Below, in pieces: positions 23,573 through 32,806 of a DNA stretch of 32,837 nucleotides. The notes beneath the pieces were generated by a model, which was not told where the DNA came from, made no database searches, and saw nothing but the letters and a program-made list of their open reading frames with translations. The stretch is taken from positions 1 through 32,837 of the forward strand of contig NZ_LDPV02000019.1 of the NCBI RefSeq assembly GCF_001038425.2, read 5' to 3'. How positions within the stretch are numbered: the first letter of the stretch is position 1; every line of letters begins with the position of its first letter. The DNA is from Ornithinibacillus contaminans (GTDB taxonomy: Bacteria > Bacillota > Bacilli > Bacillales > Amphibacillaceae). The translations under genes were made by a program, and so were the position numbers.

Positions 23573-24454
23573 TTAACCAATACTATCTAATATCCCATTT
23601 AATGGTGTCTTTTGTGGGAAAATAAAATAATTCTCTCCATCTGTGTGTACGACAAGATCACCATAGACAGCTGTTGAATAAATTTCAGCATTAAGTTCAA
23701 ATAGCTTTTCAATTACTCGATTGACCGGGTGTCCAAAATCATTGTATTTACTATAGGTTAGAACCGCAACGTCTGGATCAACATGTTCCAAAAACTTACT
23801 AGAGCTACTCGTTTTGGAGCCGTGATGGGCTATTTTTATAATCTCCGATCGGACATCAAATTTCTTGGCAATTTCTTTCTCTTGTTTATCTTCAATATCT
23901 CCTAAAAATAAAAAATCAATATCGTTATAGCTTAACTTTAGCGCGATGGATGATTGATTATTATTCTTCCGTTTCCCATAAGCATTCAAGATTCTAATAT
24001 CTAATAAGGAATCAAGCGGTATATACTTACCGACTTTTGCGACGGTCATTGGAATCTCTTGCTTTCTAATTTCATTCATATAATTCGCGTATGTAATGGT
24101 TACATGTAGCTTACCAGAATCCAAAATACGTTTTACTTCAAATGCTTTCATAACTGCTGGTAATCCACCAATATGATCACGGTCTGGATGAGTGGCAATG
24201 ATTAAATCCAGTGTTTCTATTCCGAGATCCTTTAAATACTGTACAACCTTTTTTCCAGCCTTAGGTGGGCCACCATCAATTAAAATATTCTTGTTGTTAG
24301 GTGTTTGAATAAACATGCTATCCCCTTGACCAACATTAATGAAATGAACTTCCATCTTGGGACTTGGTTGGCTGTAGACAGGCGAGGAATCTAGCACTGA
24401 AACCAATAAAAAAAACACCAGCAAACCTGCCGTATATCGTATGTATTGCTGCAT
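23573..24454 (-). CDS. Secreted MBL-fold hydrolase, ComEC C-terminal type
   Basis: A 293-residue protein with a signal peptide (hydrophobic 8-22, possible cleavage after VYS-28). The metallo-beta-lactamase fold has THPDRDHIGG (88-97), FLFLGDIE and IKIAHHGSKTSSS, the metal-binding set of the ComEC C-terminal nuclease-like domain; HFINVGQGDS and NILIDGGPP open the domain as usual. ComEC itself is a membrane channel; this is only the catalytic part, exported. It could act on extracellular DNA or on another phosphodiester. ATG 24454 follows AAAAGGATG. Monocistronic. Confidence 0.85.
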   Translation of the reverse strand: MQQYIRYTAGLLVFFLLVSVLDSSPVYSQPSPKMEVHFINVGQGDSMFIQTPNNKNILIDGGPPKAGKKVVQYLKDLGIETLDLIIATHPDRDHIGGLPAVMKAFEVKRILDSGKLHVTITYANYMNEIRKQEIPMTVAKVGKYIPLDSLLDIRILNAYGKRKNNNQSSIALKLSYNDIDFLFLGDIEDKQEKEIAKKFDVRSEIIKIAHHGSKTSSSSKFLEHVDPDVAVLTYSKYNDFGHPVNRVIEKLFELNAEIYSTAVYGDLVVHTDGENYFIFPQKTPLNGILDSIG

Positions 24455-24579
24455 GACAAATACATCCTTTTTAACGTTTTCTCTTTTATCTTTTCACGGT
24501 TTAGTAGAAATATTTATCGATTGACGGATTGTAAAAAGGATGTAAATTTTAAAGCAGAGATTTAATTGAAAAATAAAAA

Positions 24580-24616
24580 TGCCGTCCCAGGTAGATTTGA
24601 CCTACTTGAGACAGCA
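24580..24616 (-). terminator. Terminator after clpE
   Basis: TGCCGTCCCAGGTAG pairs with CTACTTGAGACAGCA (three mismatches), followed on the minus strand by a T-rich run. Confidence 0.75.
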
Positions 24617-24626
24617 ATTCAAATGA

Positions 24627-26768
24627 TTATGCAGTTTTCACCTGTATTTCACCATTTTTAACAGATACCTGAACTTTTTCTAGTTTCTCATTTTCAAGTA
24701 AAAGATCTGTTAATGGATCTTCAATCTTATCTTGTATCACACGACGTAATGGACGCGCACCGAATTTTGGATCGTAGCCTAATTTAACCAGTGCCTTTTT
24801 CGCCTCATTCGTAATCGAAATGTCCACTTCATTTTCCTTCAAGGTATCTTCAAGCTCATTAAGCATTAAATCAACAATGCTTACCAAATGTTCCTCTGCT
24901 AATTCTTTGAAGGTAACTATCGCATCAAAACGGTTTAAAAACTCTGGTTTAAAGTATGCACTCAAGTTTTCTAACGTAGTCACTGATTCGTGTGTGTCTT
25001 TATTGAATCCAACATTGATTTGTTTAATTCCTGAGCCCGCATTACTTGTCATGATAATAACTGTCTCTTTAAAGCTTACCTTACGACCTTGTGAGTCTGT
25101 TAGGTGACCATCCTCCATAATTTGCAAGAACATATTTTGCACATCTGGATGTGCCTTTTCAATTTCATCAAGCAATATAATGGAGTATGGATTACGGCGC
25201 ACTTTCTCTGTTAACTGGCCAGCTTCCTCATGACCAACATAGCCAGGAGGTGATCCGATAATTTTAGAAACAGAATGTTTTTCCATATATTCACTCATAT
25301 CTAGTCTAATCAAGGAATCACGTGAGCCAAATAATTCCTCTGCCAGTGCCTTCGTTAGCTCCGTTTTACCAACACCTGTTGGACCTACGAAAAGGAAGGA
25401 ACCAATCGGACGATATTTCGATTTTAAGCCTGCACGACTACGACGGATTGCTTTGGCAACCTTGTCTACCGCTTCATCCTGTCCAATCACTTTTTCACGA
25501 AGGCTTTCCGCCATATTTTTCATTTTCGCTTGCTCGTCCGCTTGTAGTTTTGTAACAGGGATTCCGGTTTTTTCCTCTACGATTAATTGGATATCCGAAA
25601 TATCCACATCGATTACTTGTTCTTCCCCTTTTGCTTTTTCTAGTTGCTTTTGTAATTGAATTTCTTGATAACGAAGGTTTGCTGCGCGTTCATAATCTTC
25701 TTTTTCAGCTGCCGCTTCTTTTTCCTTCACAATTTCATCTATTCGTTGTTGAATCGAGTTAGAGTCCTTTTGTGAGTTTGATAAATTCAAGCGTGAACCA
25801 ACTTCATCCATCAAGTCAATCGCTTTATCGGGTAAGAATCGATCTTGAATATAGCGTGCAGATAATGTAACAAAGGCACGAATTGCTTCTTCGGAATAGC
25901 GAACCTCATGAAATTTTTCATAACGGTCTTTTATACCAAATAAGATTTGAGTTGCTTCTTCGATAGTCGGCTCTTTTACAATAATCGGTTGGAAACGACG
26001 CTCAAGCGCTGCATCCTTTTCAATTTTTCGATACTCTTTTAAAGTTGTTGCACCGATAACCTGCAGTTCACCACGAGCAAGTGCAGGCTTTAGAATATTC
26101 CCAGCATCCATCTGTGATCCTTCTGCAGTACCAGCACCTACTAATAGATGGATTTCATCAATAAACAAAATCGTATCCTGGCGCTCTTGAAGCTCCTGAA
26201 TCAGCCGTTTCATCCGTTCCTCAAATTGACCACGAACACCAGTATTGGCAACTAAAGAAGCGACATCCAGAATATATACTTCTTTATTGATTAGCTTGGC
26301 TGGAACGGTTCCTTCTGCTATTTTAAGTGCTAGTCCTTCTGCAATGGCTGTTTTACCAACACCAGGTTCTCCAATTAGAACAGGATTGTTTTTATTTCTC
26401 CTATTTAGGGTTTCGATTACTCGTTTTACTTCTTGGTCACGGCCAATGACCGGGTCAACTTCTCCAGCTCTTGCAGCATTGGTTAGGTTTTTACCTAATT
26501 GATCTAGTAGCCCATTACGCTTCGTAGACTTTTGCTTCGTCTTTGTCGCTGTATTGGCTGCACCATTACCTTGAAAGAAATTTGATGTAAATTCATCATT
26601 ATTTTCTCCACTGAAAAACGGGTTAGAGAATATTCCATTTGCATTCATCATATTTTCTTGGATTTCTTGGAAACATGAATTGCAAAGGTGCATCTGCATC
26701 TTTTCATGATTCATTTGCATCGCCATATTAACGTTTGCTTCATTTACACCACATTTTTGACATTTCAT
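24627..26768 (-). CDS. clpE: ATP-dependent Clp protease ATPase subunit ClpE
   Basis: A 713-residue Hsp100 unfoldase that feeds ClpP and removes CtsR and misfolded proteins under heat stress. The N-terminal zinc finger (Cys3, Cys6, Cys29, Cys32) is the mark of ClpE. First AAA domain: Walker A GEPGVGKT (133-140), Walker B LFIDEIH (201-207). A UVR-like coiled coil is at about 337-372. Second AAA domain: Walker A GPTGVGKT (462-469). Two CtsR boxes flank the promoter, which strongly supports the class III heat-shock assignment. Confidence 0.95.
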   Translation of the reverse strand: MKCQKCGVNEANVNMAMQMNHEKMQMHLCNSCFQEIQENMMNANGIFSNPFFSGENNDEFTSNFFQGNGAANTATKTKQKSTKRNGLLDQLGKNLTNAARAGEVDPVIGRDQEVKRVIETLNRRNKNNPVLIGEPGVGKTAIAEGLALKIAEGTVPAKLINKEVYILDVASLVANTGVRGQFEERMKRLIQELQERQDTILFIDEIHLLVGAGTAEGSQMDAGNILKPALARGELQVIGATTLKEYRKIEKDAALERRFQPIIVKEPTIEEATQILFGIKDRYEKFHEVRYSEEAIRAFVTLSARYIQDRFLPDKAIDLMDEVGSRLNLSNSQKDSNSIQQRIDEIVKEKEAAAEKEDYERAANLRYQEIQLQKQLEKAKGEEQVIDVDISDIQLIVEEKTGIPVTKLQADEQAKMKNMAESLREKVIGQDEAVDKVAKAIRRSRAGLKSKYRPIGSFLFVGPTGVGKTELTKALAEELFGSRDSLIRLDMSEYMEKHSVSKIIGSPPGYVGHEEAGQLTEKVRRNPYSIILLDEIEKAHPDVQNMFLQIMEDGHLTDSQGRKVSFKETVIIMTSNAGSGIKQINVGFNKDTHESVTTLENLSAYFKPEFLNRFDAIVTFKELAEEHLVSIVDLMLNELEDTLKENEVDISITNEAKKALVKLGYDPKFGARPLRRVIQDKIEDPLTDLLLENEKLEKVQVSVKNGEIQVKTA

Positions 26769-26808
26769 CTTCCATTCCTCCTAATTAATATCAGCTTTAT
26801 TCATCAAA

Positions 26809-26870
26809 TTTGACTTTGACTATCTTTGACCTTACACCCATATTATACTCTGACCATTTTTGACTTTCAA
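26809..26870 (-). promoter_or_regulatory. clpE promoter with two CtsR boxes
   Basis: Minus strand: TTGAAA (26870-26865), 17 nt, TATAAT (26847-26842). One CtsR heptad repeat lies in the spacer (AGTCAAA-AAT-GGTCAGA, 26865-26849, one mismatch) and one just downstream is perfect (GGTCAAA-GAT-AGTCAAA, 26831-26815). A further half site AGTCAAA lies at 26815-26809. Confidence 0.9.
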
Positions 26871-26942
26871 GTAGTTTGATTGATTTTTTTCTGCTGATGT
26901 TTACATATGGAGGAACTACTGACCCTCCCAGCACACCAAAAT

Positions 26943-27060
26943 AGGCTAGGACATAAGTTTTTATGATTGGATAAAATCCGAACGTTGGTGCACGATACCC
27001 CTCTGGGAATCAGTGCACTGTTCGTCCTTTCATCTTCTCATTTTACTTATGTCCCAGCCT
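26943..27060. repeat. Dispersed hairpin repeat, copy B
   Basis: A 118-bp element with terminal inverted repeats AGGCTaGGACATAAGT (26943-26958) and ACTTATGTCCcAGCCT (27045-27060), 15 of 16 matched. The inside shares GATAAAATCCGAA, CACTGTTCGT and CATTTTACTTATGTC with copy A. It lies between the clpE control region and the 3' end of the acyl-CoA synthetase gene. Confidence 0.85.
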
Positions 27061-27079
27061 GTTCCATAAAAACTATTAC

Positions 27080-28663
27080 TTAAATCTGGTTCTTTTCTAA
27101 CTCCGCGTTTCGGAGCTCTACTCGTCTAATTTTTCCTGAGATTGTTTTCGGTAGATCATTAACAAATTCAATTTTTCTCGGATATTTATATGGTGCAGTC
27201 AAACTTTTTACGTGATTCTGCAGTTCATTAACTAACTCTGCCCGGTCCTGCTCAACATTTCCCTTCAACACGACATACGCTTTTACGATACTTCCTCGGA
27301 TTTCATCTGGACTGGCGATGACCGCACATTCTTGAACAAGCGGATGTTTGACCAAGGCATCTTCTACTTCAAACGGACCGATTGTATAACCGGAGCTAAT
27401 GATGATATCATCACTTCTTCCTTCAAACCAGAAGTAGCCATCTTCATCCTTTCTTGCTTGATCTCCAGTAATATAAAAATCCCCTCTTCTTGCACTTTCT
27501 GTCTGCTCTGGATCCTTGTAATACTCCCGGAATAGCGCAGGACTATTTAATCGTAGGGCAATATTACCGACTTCATTAATGGCTACTGGTTCCCCGAATT
27601 CATCTACAATTTCTACATCATTACCAGGGGTTGGTTTGCCCATTGATCCTGGCCGTACCTCCATGTCTTTCATAATACCTAAAAGCAAGGTATTTTCGGT
27701 TTGACCATAACCATCCCGAACTGTGACATCGAAATATTTACGAAATGTATCAATCACCTCGACATTTAACGGTTCTCCTGCAGATACGGCACTATGTAAG
27801 TATGGAAGATGAAAAGCATCTAAGTCATCTACTTTCGCCATTAATCGGTACTCTGTAGGGGTACAACATAAAACATTTATTTGATGGTCCTCTAATAACT
27901 GTAAATATTTCGTAGCATCAAATCGACCATTGTAAATAAATCCCGTAGCGCCTGTTCCTAAAACAGATAAAAATGGGCTCCAAATCCACTTTTGCCAGCC
28001 TGGACCAGCGGTAGCCCATACCTTATCACCCTTCGATACACAAAGCCAGTTTTCAGGAGCTGTTCGTAAATGGGCAAAGCCCCAGCCATGGGTATGGACA
28101 ACACCCTTTGGATTTCCCGTTGTGCCAGAGGTATAGGAAATAAATGCGATATCCTCTCGATTTGTTTCCACTATTTCTAGATTACTGGAGGAATCCTCCA
28201 TTAATCCATCCAAGTAATGCCAACCATCCACCGGTTTTCCAATCGCAAATTTAAGAAGCCTGTCATACTCCTGTATATCCGCATATTGATCTGCAAAGGT
28301 ATGATAGCTAACTACCCCATTAACTTCCCCGTGCTGCACGCGATATTGTAAATCCTTTGTCTTAAGCATTTCCGAGCTTGGTACAACTACAATCCCTGTC
28401 TTTAAAGCAGCAAGGTATACTTCATAAGCCTCGATTCTGCGCGGAATCATGACAAGAAGCTTATCTCCTTTTTTCAGTCCACTTTCCAAGAAAACGTTTC
28501 CAATTTTATTTACATTCCTCATTAAATCACCATATGTGATGTCCCGTTTTCCGCCGTTCTCATCCTCCCATATTAATGCCTTCCGTCCAGCATCCTTGGC
28601 GTGATGTTCAATTTCCATGACAATGTTATAATCCTGTGGAGCAATGAGATCTTCCCGTTTCAT
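27080..28663 (-). CDS. mbcS: Acyl-CoA synthetase (MbcS/YtcI-like)
   Basis: A 527-residue AMP-forming ligase that activates a short or branched carboxylic acid to its CoA ester. Signs: the phosphate loop YTSGTTGNPKG, DGYGQTE, the hinge region YITGDQARKDEDG and GRSDDIIISSGY, and the C-terminal catalytic Lys in PKTISGKIRR. Size and the W-rich GPGWQKWIWS segment resemble the medium-chain and acetyl-CoA synthetase-like branch that includes B. subtilis MbcS (2-methylbutyryl-CoA synthetase); the exact acid is an inference. Start: ATG 28663, 9 nt after AAGGAG, not the TTG that directly abuts it. Confidence 0.85.
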   Translation of the reverse strand: MKREDLIAPQDYNIVMEIEHHAKDAGRKALIWEDENGGKRDITYGDLMRNVNKIGNVFLESGLKKGDKLLVMIPRRIEAYEVYLAALKTGIVVVPSSEMLKTKDLQYRVQHGEVNGVVSYHTFADQYADIQEYDRLLKFAIGKPVDGWHYLDGLMEDSSSNLEIVETNREDIAFISYTSGTTGNPKGVVHTHGWGFAHLRTAPENWLCVSKGDKVWATAGPGWQKWIWSPFLSVLGTGATGFIYNGRFDATKYLQLLEDHQINVLCCTPTEYRLMAKVDDLDAFHLPYLHSAVSAGEPLNVEVIDTFRKYFDVTVRDGYGQTENTLLLGIMKDMEVRPGSMGKPTPGNDVEIVDEFGEPVAINEVGNIALRLNSPALFREYYKDPEQTESARRGDFYITGDQARKDEDGYFWFEGRSDDIIISSGYTIGPFEVEDALVKHPLVQECAVIASPDEIRGSIVKAYVVLKGNVEQDRAELVNELQNHVKSLTAPYKYPRKIEFVNDLPKTISGKIRRVELRNAELEKNQI

Positions 28664-28745
28664 ATCAATCAACTCCTTCTCATTAATTTATCATCTACTA
28701 TAACAAAAATTCGGAAATTTTAAAATAAAAACTTTCTACTCCAAT

Positions 28746-28772
28746 GAAAAAACGGGACAATAGCCCCGTCGC
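28746..28772 (-). terminator. Terminator after the pdaA-like gene
   Basis: On the minus strand ACGGGGC-TATT-GTCCCGT (one G-T pair) followed by TTTTT. Confidence 0.8.
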
Positions 28773-28775
28773 ATG

Positions 28776-29576
28776 TTAATACCCATATATAGGTTCTGGT
28801 AGTTTATCCTTGATAACAAAATCGTCTAAGCTCTTGAACTGGTAACCATCTGCCTTTAAATCCTGAATTAGCTTTTCTAGTGCCTCAGCATTATCAGAGG
28901 AGACAGCATGTAACAGAATAATAGCGCCAGGATGTATTTGTTGCATGATCTGTTCATAGGATCGTTGCCAGCCCTTCTGTGAATACGTATCCCAATCAAT
29001 TATCGCAAGTGACCAAAACACATGAATATACCCTAGTTCATTTGCCCATTTAAGGGTTTGTTCATTAAACATCCCTTTTGGTGGGCGAACATATTTAATA
29101 TCATCTTGTTTGGAAACGTCAGCAACAGCCGCTTCTAAGGTTTCCAATTCACGCTTCATCACTTCTTTTGTCAAAATCGTAAAATCTGGATGGTGATAGG
29201 AATGATTCCCAATAATATGCCCTTCTTCAGCCATACGCCTAATTAACGTCGGCTGACTATCAACATAATGACCTGTAACAAAAAATGTAGCTGGTACTTT
29301 TTCCTTCTTTAATACATCTAATATGTCTGGTGTATATCCTTCCTCATAGCCATTATCAAACGTTAAGTAAATATTTTTTTGACCAGATTCATCTACATAA
29401 TACGCACCGTTTTCTTTTAAAATATCACGATACTTGCCTACATCTGGTATTTCGTGTTTCAAGTTTTTTTTGTAGCCCCAACCATAGCCCATTGCCTCTG
29501 TATGATTAATTTCTAACAGAAAAAAGGCAAGAAAAAATAGCAAGGTAGTGGTGATAACAACATAAATTCTTTGCAT
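28776..29576 (-). CDS. pdaA: Polysaccharide deacetylase, PdaA-like (spore cortex)
   Basis: A 266-residue NodB-fold deacetylase, same size as B. subtilis PdaA, which removes acetyl from muramic acid so that muramic delta-lactam can form in the spore cortex. A signal or anchor segment is at 5-22. Motifs in order: TFDNG (72-76; the second Asp of the usual TFDDG is Asn, as in PdaA), NHSYHHPD (124-131, metal His), RPPKG (164-168), DWDT and the LLHAVSSDNAEAL end. The neighbourhood with yfkD also matches B. subtilis. Monocistronic with a terminator. Confidence 0.92.
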   Translation of the reverse strand: MQRIYVVITTTLLFFLAFFLLEINHTEAMGYGWGYKKNLKHEIPDVGKYRDILKENGAYYVDESGQKNIYLTFDNGYEEGYTPDILDVLKKEKVPATFFVTGHYVDSQPTLIRRMAEEGHIIGNHSYHHPDFTILTKEVMKRELETLEAAVADVSKQDDIKYVRPPKGMFNEQTLKWANELGYIHVFWSLAIIDWDTYSQKGWQRSYEQIMQQIHPGAIILLHAVSSDNAEALEKLIQDLKADGYQFKSLDDFVIKDKLPEPIYGY

Positions 29577-29631
29577 AACAACCCACCTATTTTTTTCTTA
29601 CCTTTTCCTTAATGCCTAAGTTTTATGCAAT

Positions 29632-30936
29632 TTATAAGAAAAGTGCCGCTGCCCACCCGAAGATGAACAATGGAATATTGAAGTGTATAAAGGTAGGGAC
29701 ACATGTATCCCATATATGATTATGCTTCCCGTCTGCATTTAGCCCCGATGTTGGCCCAAGCGTACTATCTGAAGCAGGCGAACCAGCATCTCCAAGTGCT
29801 CCAGCAGTACCAATTAAGGCAGCTGTCGCTAATGGTGAAAAACCTGCTGTTAAACAAATAGGTACAAATAACGCTGCGATGATTGGAATAGTACCGAACG
29901 AGGAGCCAATTCCAATGGTAATGATTAAGCCTACTAGTAATAATACAAACGCAATTAATGCTTTATTTTCCCCTAAATAGCTAGAAGACACTTCAACTAA
30001 TGCAGAAACAGCGCCAGTCTCCGTTAAAATATTTCCATACCCCGCTGCGACTAGCATCACAAACGCAATCGTGCTCATCATACGAACACCATCAGCAACA
30101 ATGTCATCACCTTTTTTAAATGGAATAACCAAAAATACAAACATCATAATAAGTCCTGTAAGCGCACCAATTATAAGATTATCGGTAATAAGCTGAATCA
30201 CTAACGCACTTATAATCGCAATAATGGTCAAGAAGTGCTTCGTATTGAATGTAATCTTTTCTGGTTCTGCTGTGACGGCACTGTCACCAATAACATCAGA
30301 AACCATTTCCTTATCCTTTCGATAGGTGAAAAAGACAGCAATCAATAACCCGGCCACTAATCCTAATCCAGGAATAATCATTGATTTTGCAACCTCTGTC
30401 ATGGTAATCTCAGCACCGTTTTGTACCATTCCATCATAGATGATTTTATGGAAAATAAGTCCAAATCCTGCCGGTATCATGACATATGGTGCCTTTAAAC
30501 CAAAAGTCAAAGCAACCGCTACACCACGGCGATCCACACGCATCCTATCAAATAATTTTAATAACGGTGGAATCAAGATAGGAATAAAGGCAATATGTAC
30601 CGGCACAACGTTTTGTGACAATGATGCCACGCCGGCGATTACTAATAGGAGCATCGTCTTTTTCCCAGTAAGGATTCGAATCAAATAGTTGACCAATAAA
30701 TTCATGATACCTGTATAGCTTATAGCAACCGCAAACGCTCCAAGTAGAATATAACTTAATGCCGTATTGGCTTGATTTCCCATGCCACCGACAAGCATTT
30801 CAACTGCTTCAACAAGATTTAACCCTGCCATAAGACCTGCTACAACCGCAGCAATAATAATAGAAATAATAACATTAACACGTAATAAACTTAAGACTGT
30901 CAACAATAAAACAGAAATAACTAACACCCAAGCCAT
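29632..30936 (-). CDS. yuiF: Na+/H+ antiporter family protein, YuiF-like
   Basis: A 434-residue membrane protein with about 12 hydrophobic segments. The first half has ASLSQNVVPVHIAFIPILIPP and GLKAPYVMIPAGFG, the second GIGSSFGTIPIIAALFVP and GTAGALGDAGSPASDSTLGPT, the Ser/Gly/Asp-rich pore segment of the NhaC/YuiF superfamily. It should exchange sodium for protons, or carry an organic acid or amino acid; the family is poorly tested. ATG 30936 follows TTGGGGGAG. Antiporters of this type are frequent in halophilic and alkaliphilic bacilli. Confidence 0.85.
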   Translation of the reverse strand: MAWVLVISVLLLTVLSLLRVNVIISIIIAAVVAGLMAGLNLVEAVEMLVGGMGNQANTALSYILLGAFAVAISYTGIMNLLVNYLIRILTGKKTMLLLVIAGVASLSQNVVPVHIAFIPILIPPLLKLFDRMRVDRRGVAVALTFGLKAPYVMIPAGFGLIFHKIIYDGMVQNGAEITMTEVAKSMIIPGLGLVAGLLIAVFFTYRKDKEMVSDVIGDSAVTAEPEKITFNTKHFLTIIAIISALVIQLITDNLIIGALTGLIMMFVFLVIPFKKGDDIVADGVRMMSTIAFVMLVAAGYGNILTETGAVSALVEVSSSYLGENKALIAFVLLLVGLIITIGIGSSFGTIPIIAALFVPICLTAGFSPLATAALIGTAGALGDAGSPASDSTLGPTSGLNADGKHNHIWDTCVPTFIHFNIPLFIFGWAAALFL

Positions 30937-31030
30937 CGTTTCTCCCCCAATTTAACTTTAATACTTTACTATGATAAAGCATTAAAGTGTTTAAATCAAC
31001 CCTTTTTATGAAAAATTAAAACCCAAACGA

Positions 31031-31065
31031 AAAGCCCTGTTATCAACGAAGATTCCAGAGCCTTT
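31031..31065 (-). terminator. Weak hairpin after yfkD
   Basis: AAAGCCCTG can pair with CAGAGCCTTT with one bulge and a long loop; on the minus strand it ends GGGCTTTTCG. Confidence 0.35.
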
Positions 31066-31075
31066 GTAGCCATGA

Positions 31076-31870
31076 TTAATTTATTTCTAATGAGAATGAC
31101 ACATGGTCTTGAATTGGAATCCATGCTCCAATACCTTGCTTCGTTACATTCTTTATGACTAGTGTTTTTTTCGTACCCTTCAGACCAATGTATACTTCTC
31201 CAAAGGTTACTTGTCCCTTCTCATTTACCGCTGGTGCATAGGCATGTAAGTAACCATATTTCTGAACCGGAACACTATAGGAGTTTTCTTTCTTCGTACC
31301 ATGACCGATCGTTGTCGTGAAAGAAAGCGGAAGTTTTGTATGTTGCTTTGCTTTCATAATCATCATTTGCTTCACATCAGCATCATTAGCAATTTTATTC
31401 GTTAGAGCACCTTTAATTTCCTTTTGCTCCTGCTGATTATAATTTAATTTCTGACTATCTTTTCCTCCAATATTGTTGACTTCATTTACATTAATCTTTT
31501 GGTATTCCCAGTTAATATTCGTATCATTCGATTCGTAACTCAGTGGCCAACGTCCTAAGAAGATCATGCCACGATAACCGATTGCAATCGGTGAAGGATC
31601 AATCGATGTCTCATTCAGCATTTTAATTAAATTAGGATTGGTTATCGGAACTTCAGTACTACCAATTAATTCCTTGGTTAAATCACTCGGCTCAATGACC
31701 TCTTCGTCCTCCGTTGAATTCGGGTACGTGTTCTCTTTCGCAATATCAAGCACATGACTCGGAATAGAAAATTCATCTTTTTTTGCTTTCTTTTCCGCAC
31801 CTGAAGCAAATAAAGGAAATTGAATCGCAAGAAGTAATGTCATTAATGCTAGGAAATATTTCTTGTTCAT
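31076..31870 (-). CDS. yfkD: YfkD-like secreted protein
   Basis: A 264-residue exported protein, the same length as B. subtilis YfkD. Signal peptide: basic start MNKKY, hydrophobic 6-21, probable cleavage after FASGA-25. The mature part starts with a charged segment, then PSHVLDIAKENTYPNS, IAIGYRGMIFLGRWPLSYES and a beta-rich end (GQVTFGEVYIGLKGTKKTLV). The function is unknown. It lies near pdaA, as in B. subtilis, here separated by the antiporter gene. The ATG is 10 nt after GAGAGGAA. Confidence 0.85.
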   Translation of the reverse strand: MNKKYFLALMTLLLAIQFPLFASGAEKKAKKDEFSIPSHVLDIAKENTYPNSTEDEEVIEPSDLTKELIGSTEVPITNPNLIKMLNETSIDPSPIAIGYRGMIFLGRWPLSYESNDTNINWEYQKINVNEVNNIGGKDSQKLNYNQQEQKEIKGALTNKIANDADVKQMMIMKAKQHTKLPLSFTTTIGHGTKKENSYSVPVQKYGYLHAYAPAVNEKGQVTFGEVYIGLKGTKKTLVIKNVTKQGIGAWIPIQDHVSFSLEIN

Positions 31871-31997
31871 ATGCCCATTCCTCTCTTTTTGCCATTAGTT
31901 TTTTCGTGCACGTATCTTTTTATACATGAACCAAAATTATTGTCTTTTTCAAGGGCAATACAGAAGTAAAATCAAAAAAGGAGACTAGCTTGATATG

Positions 31998-32044
31998 CTC
32001 CCCCTAAAGTAGACACCAAAAAAACAAAACTACTTTAGGGGGAG
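31998..32044 (+). promoter_or_regulatory. IS left-end hairpin over the orfA ribosome binding site
   Basis: CTCCCCCTAAAGTAG (31998-32012) and CTACTTTAGGGGGAG (32030-32044) form a perfect 15-bp stem followed by six T residues and then the ATG. The ribosome binding site AGGGGGAG lies in the 3' arm. Read-through transcripts would both terminate here and hide the site, protecting against expression from outside promoters. Confidence 0.8.
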
Positions 32045-32050
32045 TTTTTT

Positions 32051-32806
32051 ATGCGTTCTAATAGTAAACATTCTGTTGATGAACTTGAAAGATATATTCA
32101 AATGTACCTTGATGAAGGATGGAGCTATCGGGAGTTAAGTGAAAAGAAGGGTCTGCTGTTAAGTAAATCGGTATTTAATAAAAAAGTGCTGAGATACCAA
32201 GAACAGGGGATTAGAGGCATTCAAACGAAGAGGAGAAATAATAAATATAGTAAAGAGTTTAAGGACTTGATCGTTAAAGAACGCATCGAACAAGGCACAC
32301 CTTTCATACAGTTAGCTCGCAAGTATGGTATTCCGAATGATAGTACTGTTCGAAATTGGATCATCAAGTATACTGAGGGGGAGGAATTAAAAACTTATTC
32401 TCCAAAACCCGAGGTGTATACAATGAAAAGTAGAAAAGTGACGCATGAAGAAAAAGTTGAGATTGTCAAAGCATGTTTAGCCAATAACTTATCTTATAAA
32501 GACACAGCTGAAAAATATCAGGTTTCTTATAATAATATTTACTCATGGGTTCAAAAGTACAAAGCGCATGGTCCTGATGGACTGGTAGATGGACGAGGCC
32601 ACGGAAAGCCAGACAAGATCCAAACAGATGAAGAAAAGTTACGAACAGAAATTGCAGCATTAAAAGCACGAAATGAGTACCTTGAAACAGAGAACGCTGC
32701 GCTAAAAAAGTTAGAAGAAGTGGAAAGAGAGTTGATGTTACGCAAACGCGGTATGAGGCAGAGTACCAAACAATCAAAAAGCTCGAAAAAAAGGGGTTCA
32801 AAATAA
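32051..32806 (+). CDS. IS3-family transposase OrfA
   Basis: A 251-residue DNA-binding protein. Three helix-turn-helix-like segments lie at about 8-55, 64-105 and 125-175 (HEEKVEIVKACLANNLSYKD, then VSYNNIYSWVQKYKAHG), and a leucine zipper at about 193-225 (EEKLRTEIAALKARNEYLE) for dimer formation. It has no catalytic residues; the DDE domain is in OrfB. Size and layout match IS150-type OrfA. The ATG follows the ribosome binding site in the left-end hairpin. Confidence 0.92.
   Translation: MRSNSKHSVDELERYIQMYLDEGWSYRELSEKKGLLLSKSVFNKKVLRYQEQGIRGIQTKRRNNKYSKEFKDLIVKERIEQGTPFIQLARKYGIPNDSTVRNWIIKYTEGEELKTYSPKPEVYTMKSRKVTHEEKVEIVKACLANNLSYKDTAEKYQVSYNNIYSWVQKYKAHGPDGLVDGRGHGKPDKIQTDEEKLRTEIAALKARNEYLETENAALKKLEEVERELMLRKRGMRQSTKQSKSSKKRGSK
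32704..32710 (+). other. Probable -1 frameshift heptamer
   Basis: A_AAA_AAG in the correct frame of orfA (CTA AAA AAG). After a -1 slip the frame is open into OrfB. A second A-run at 32785-32791 is a less likely site. Confidence 0.7.
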
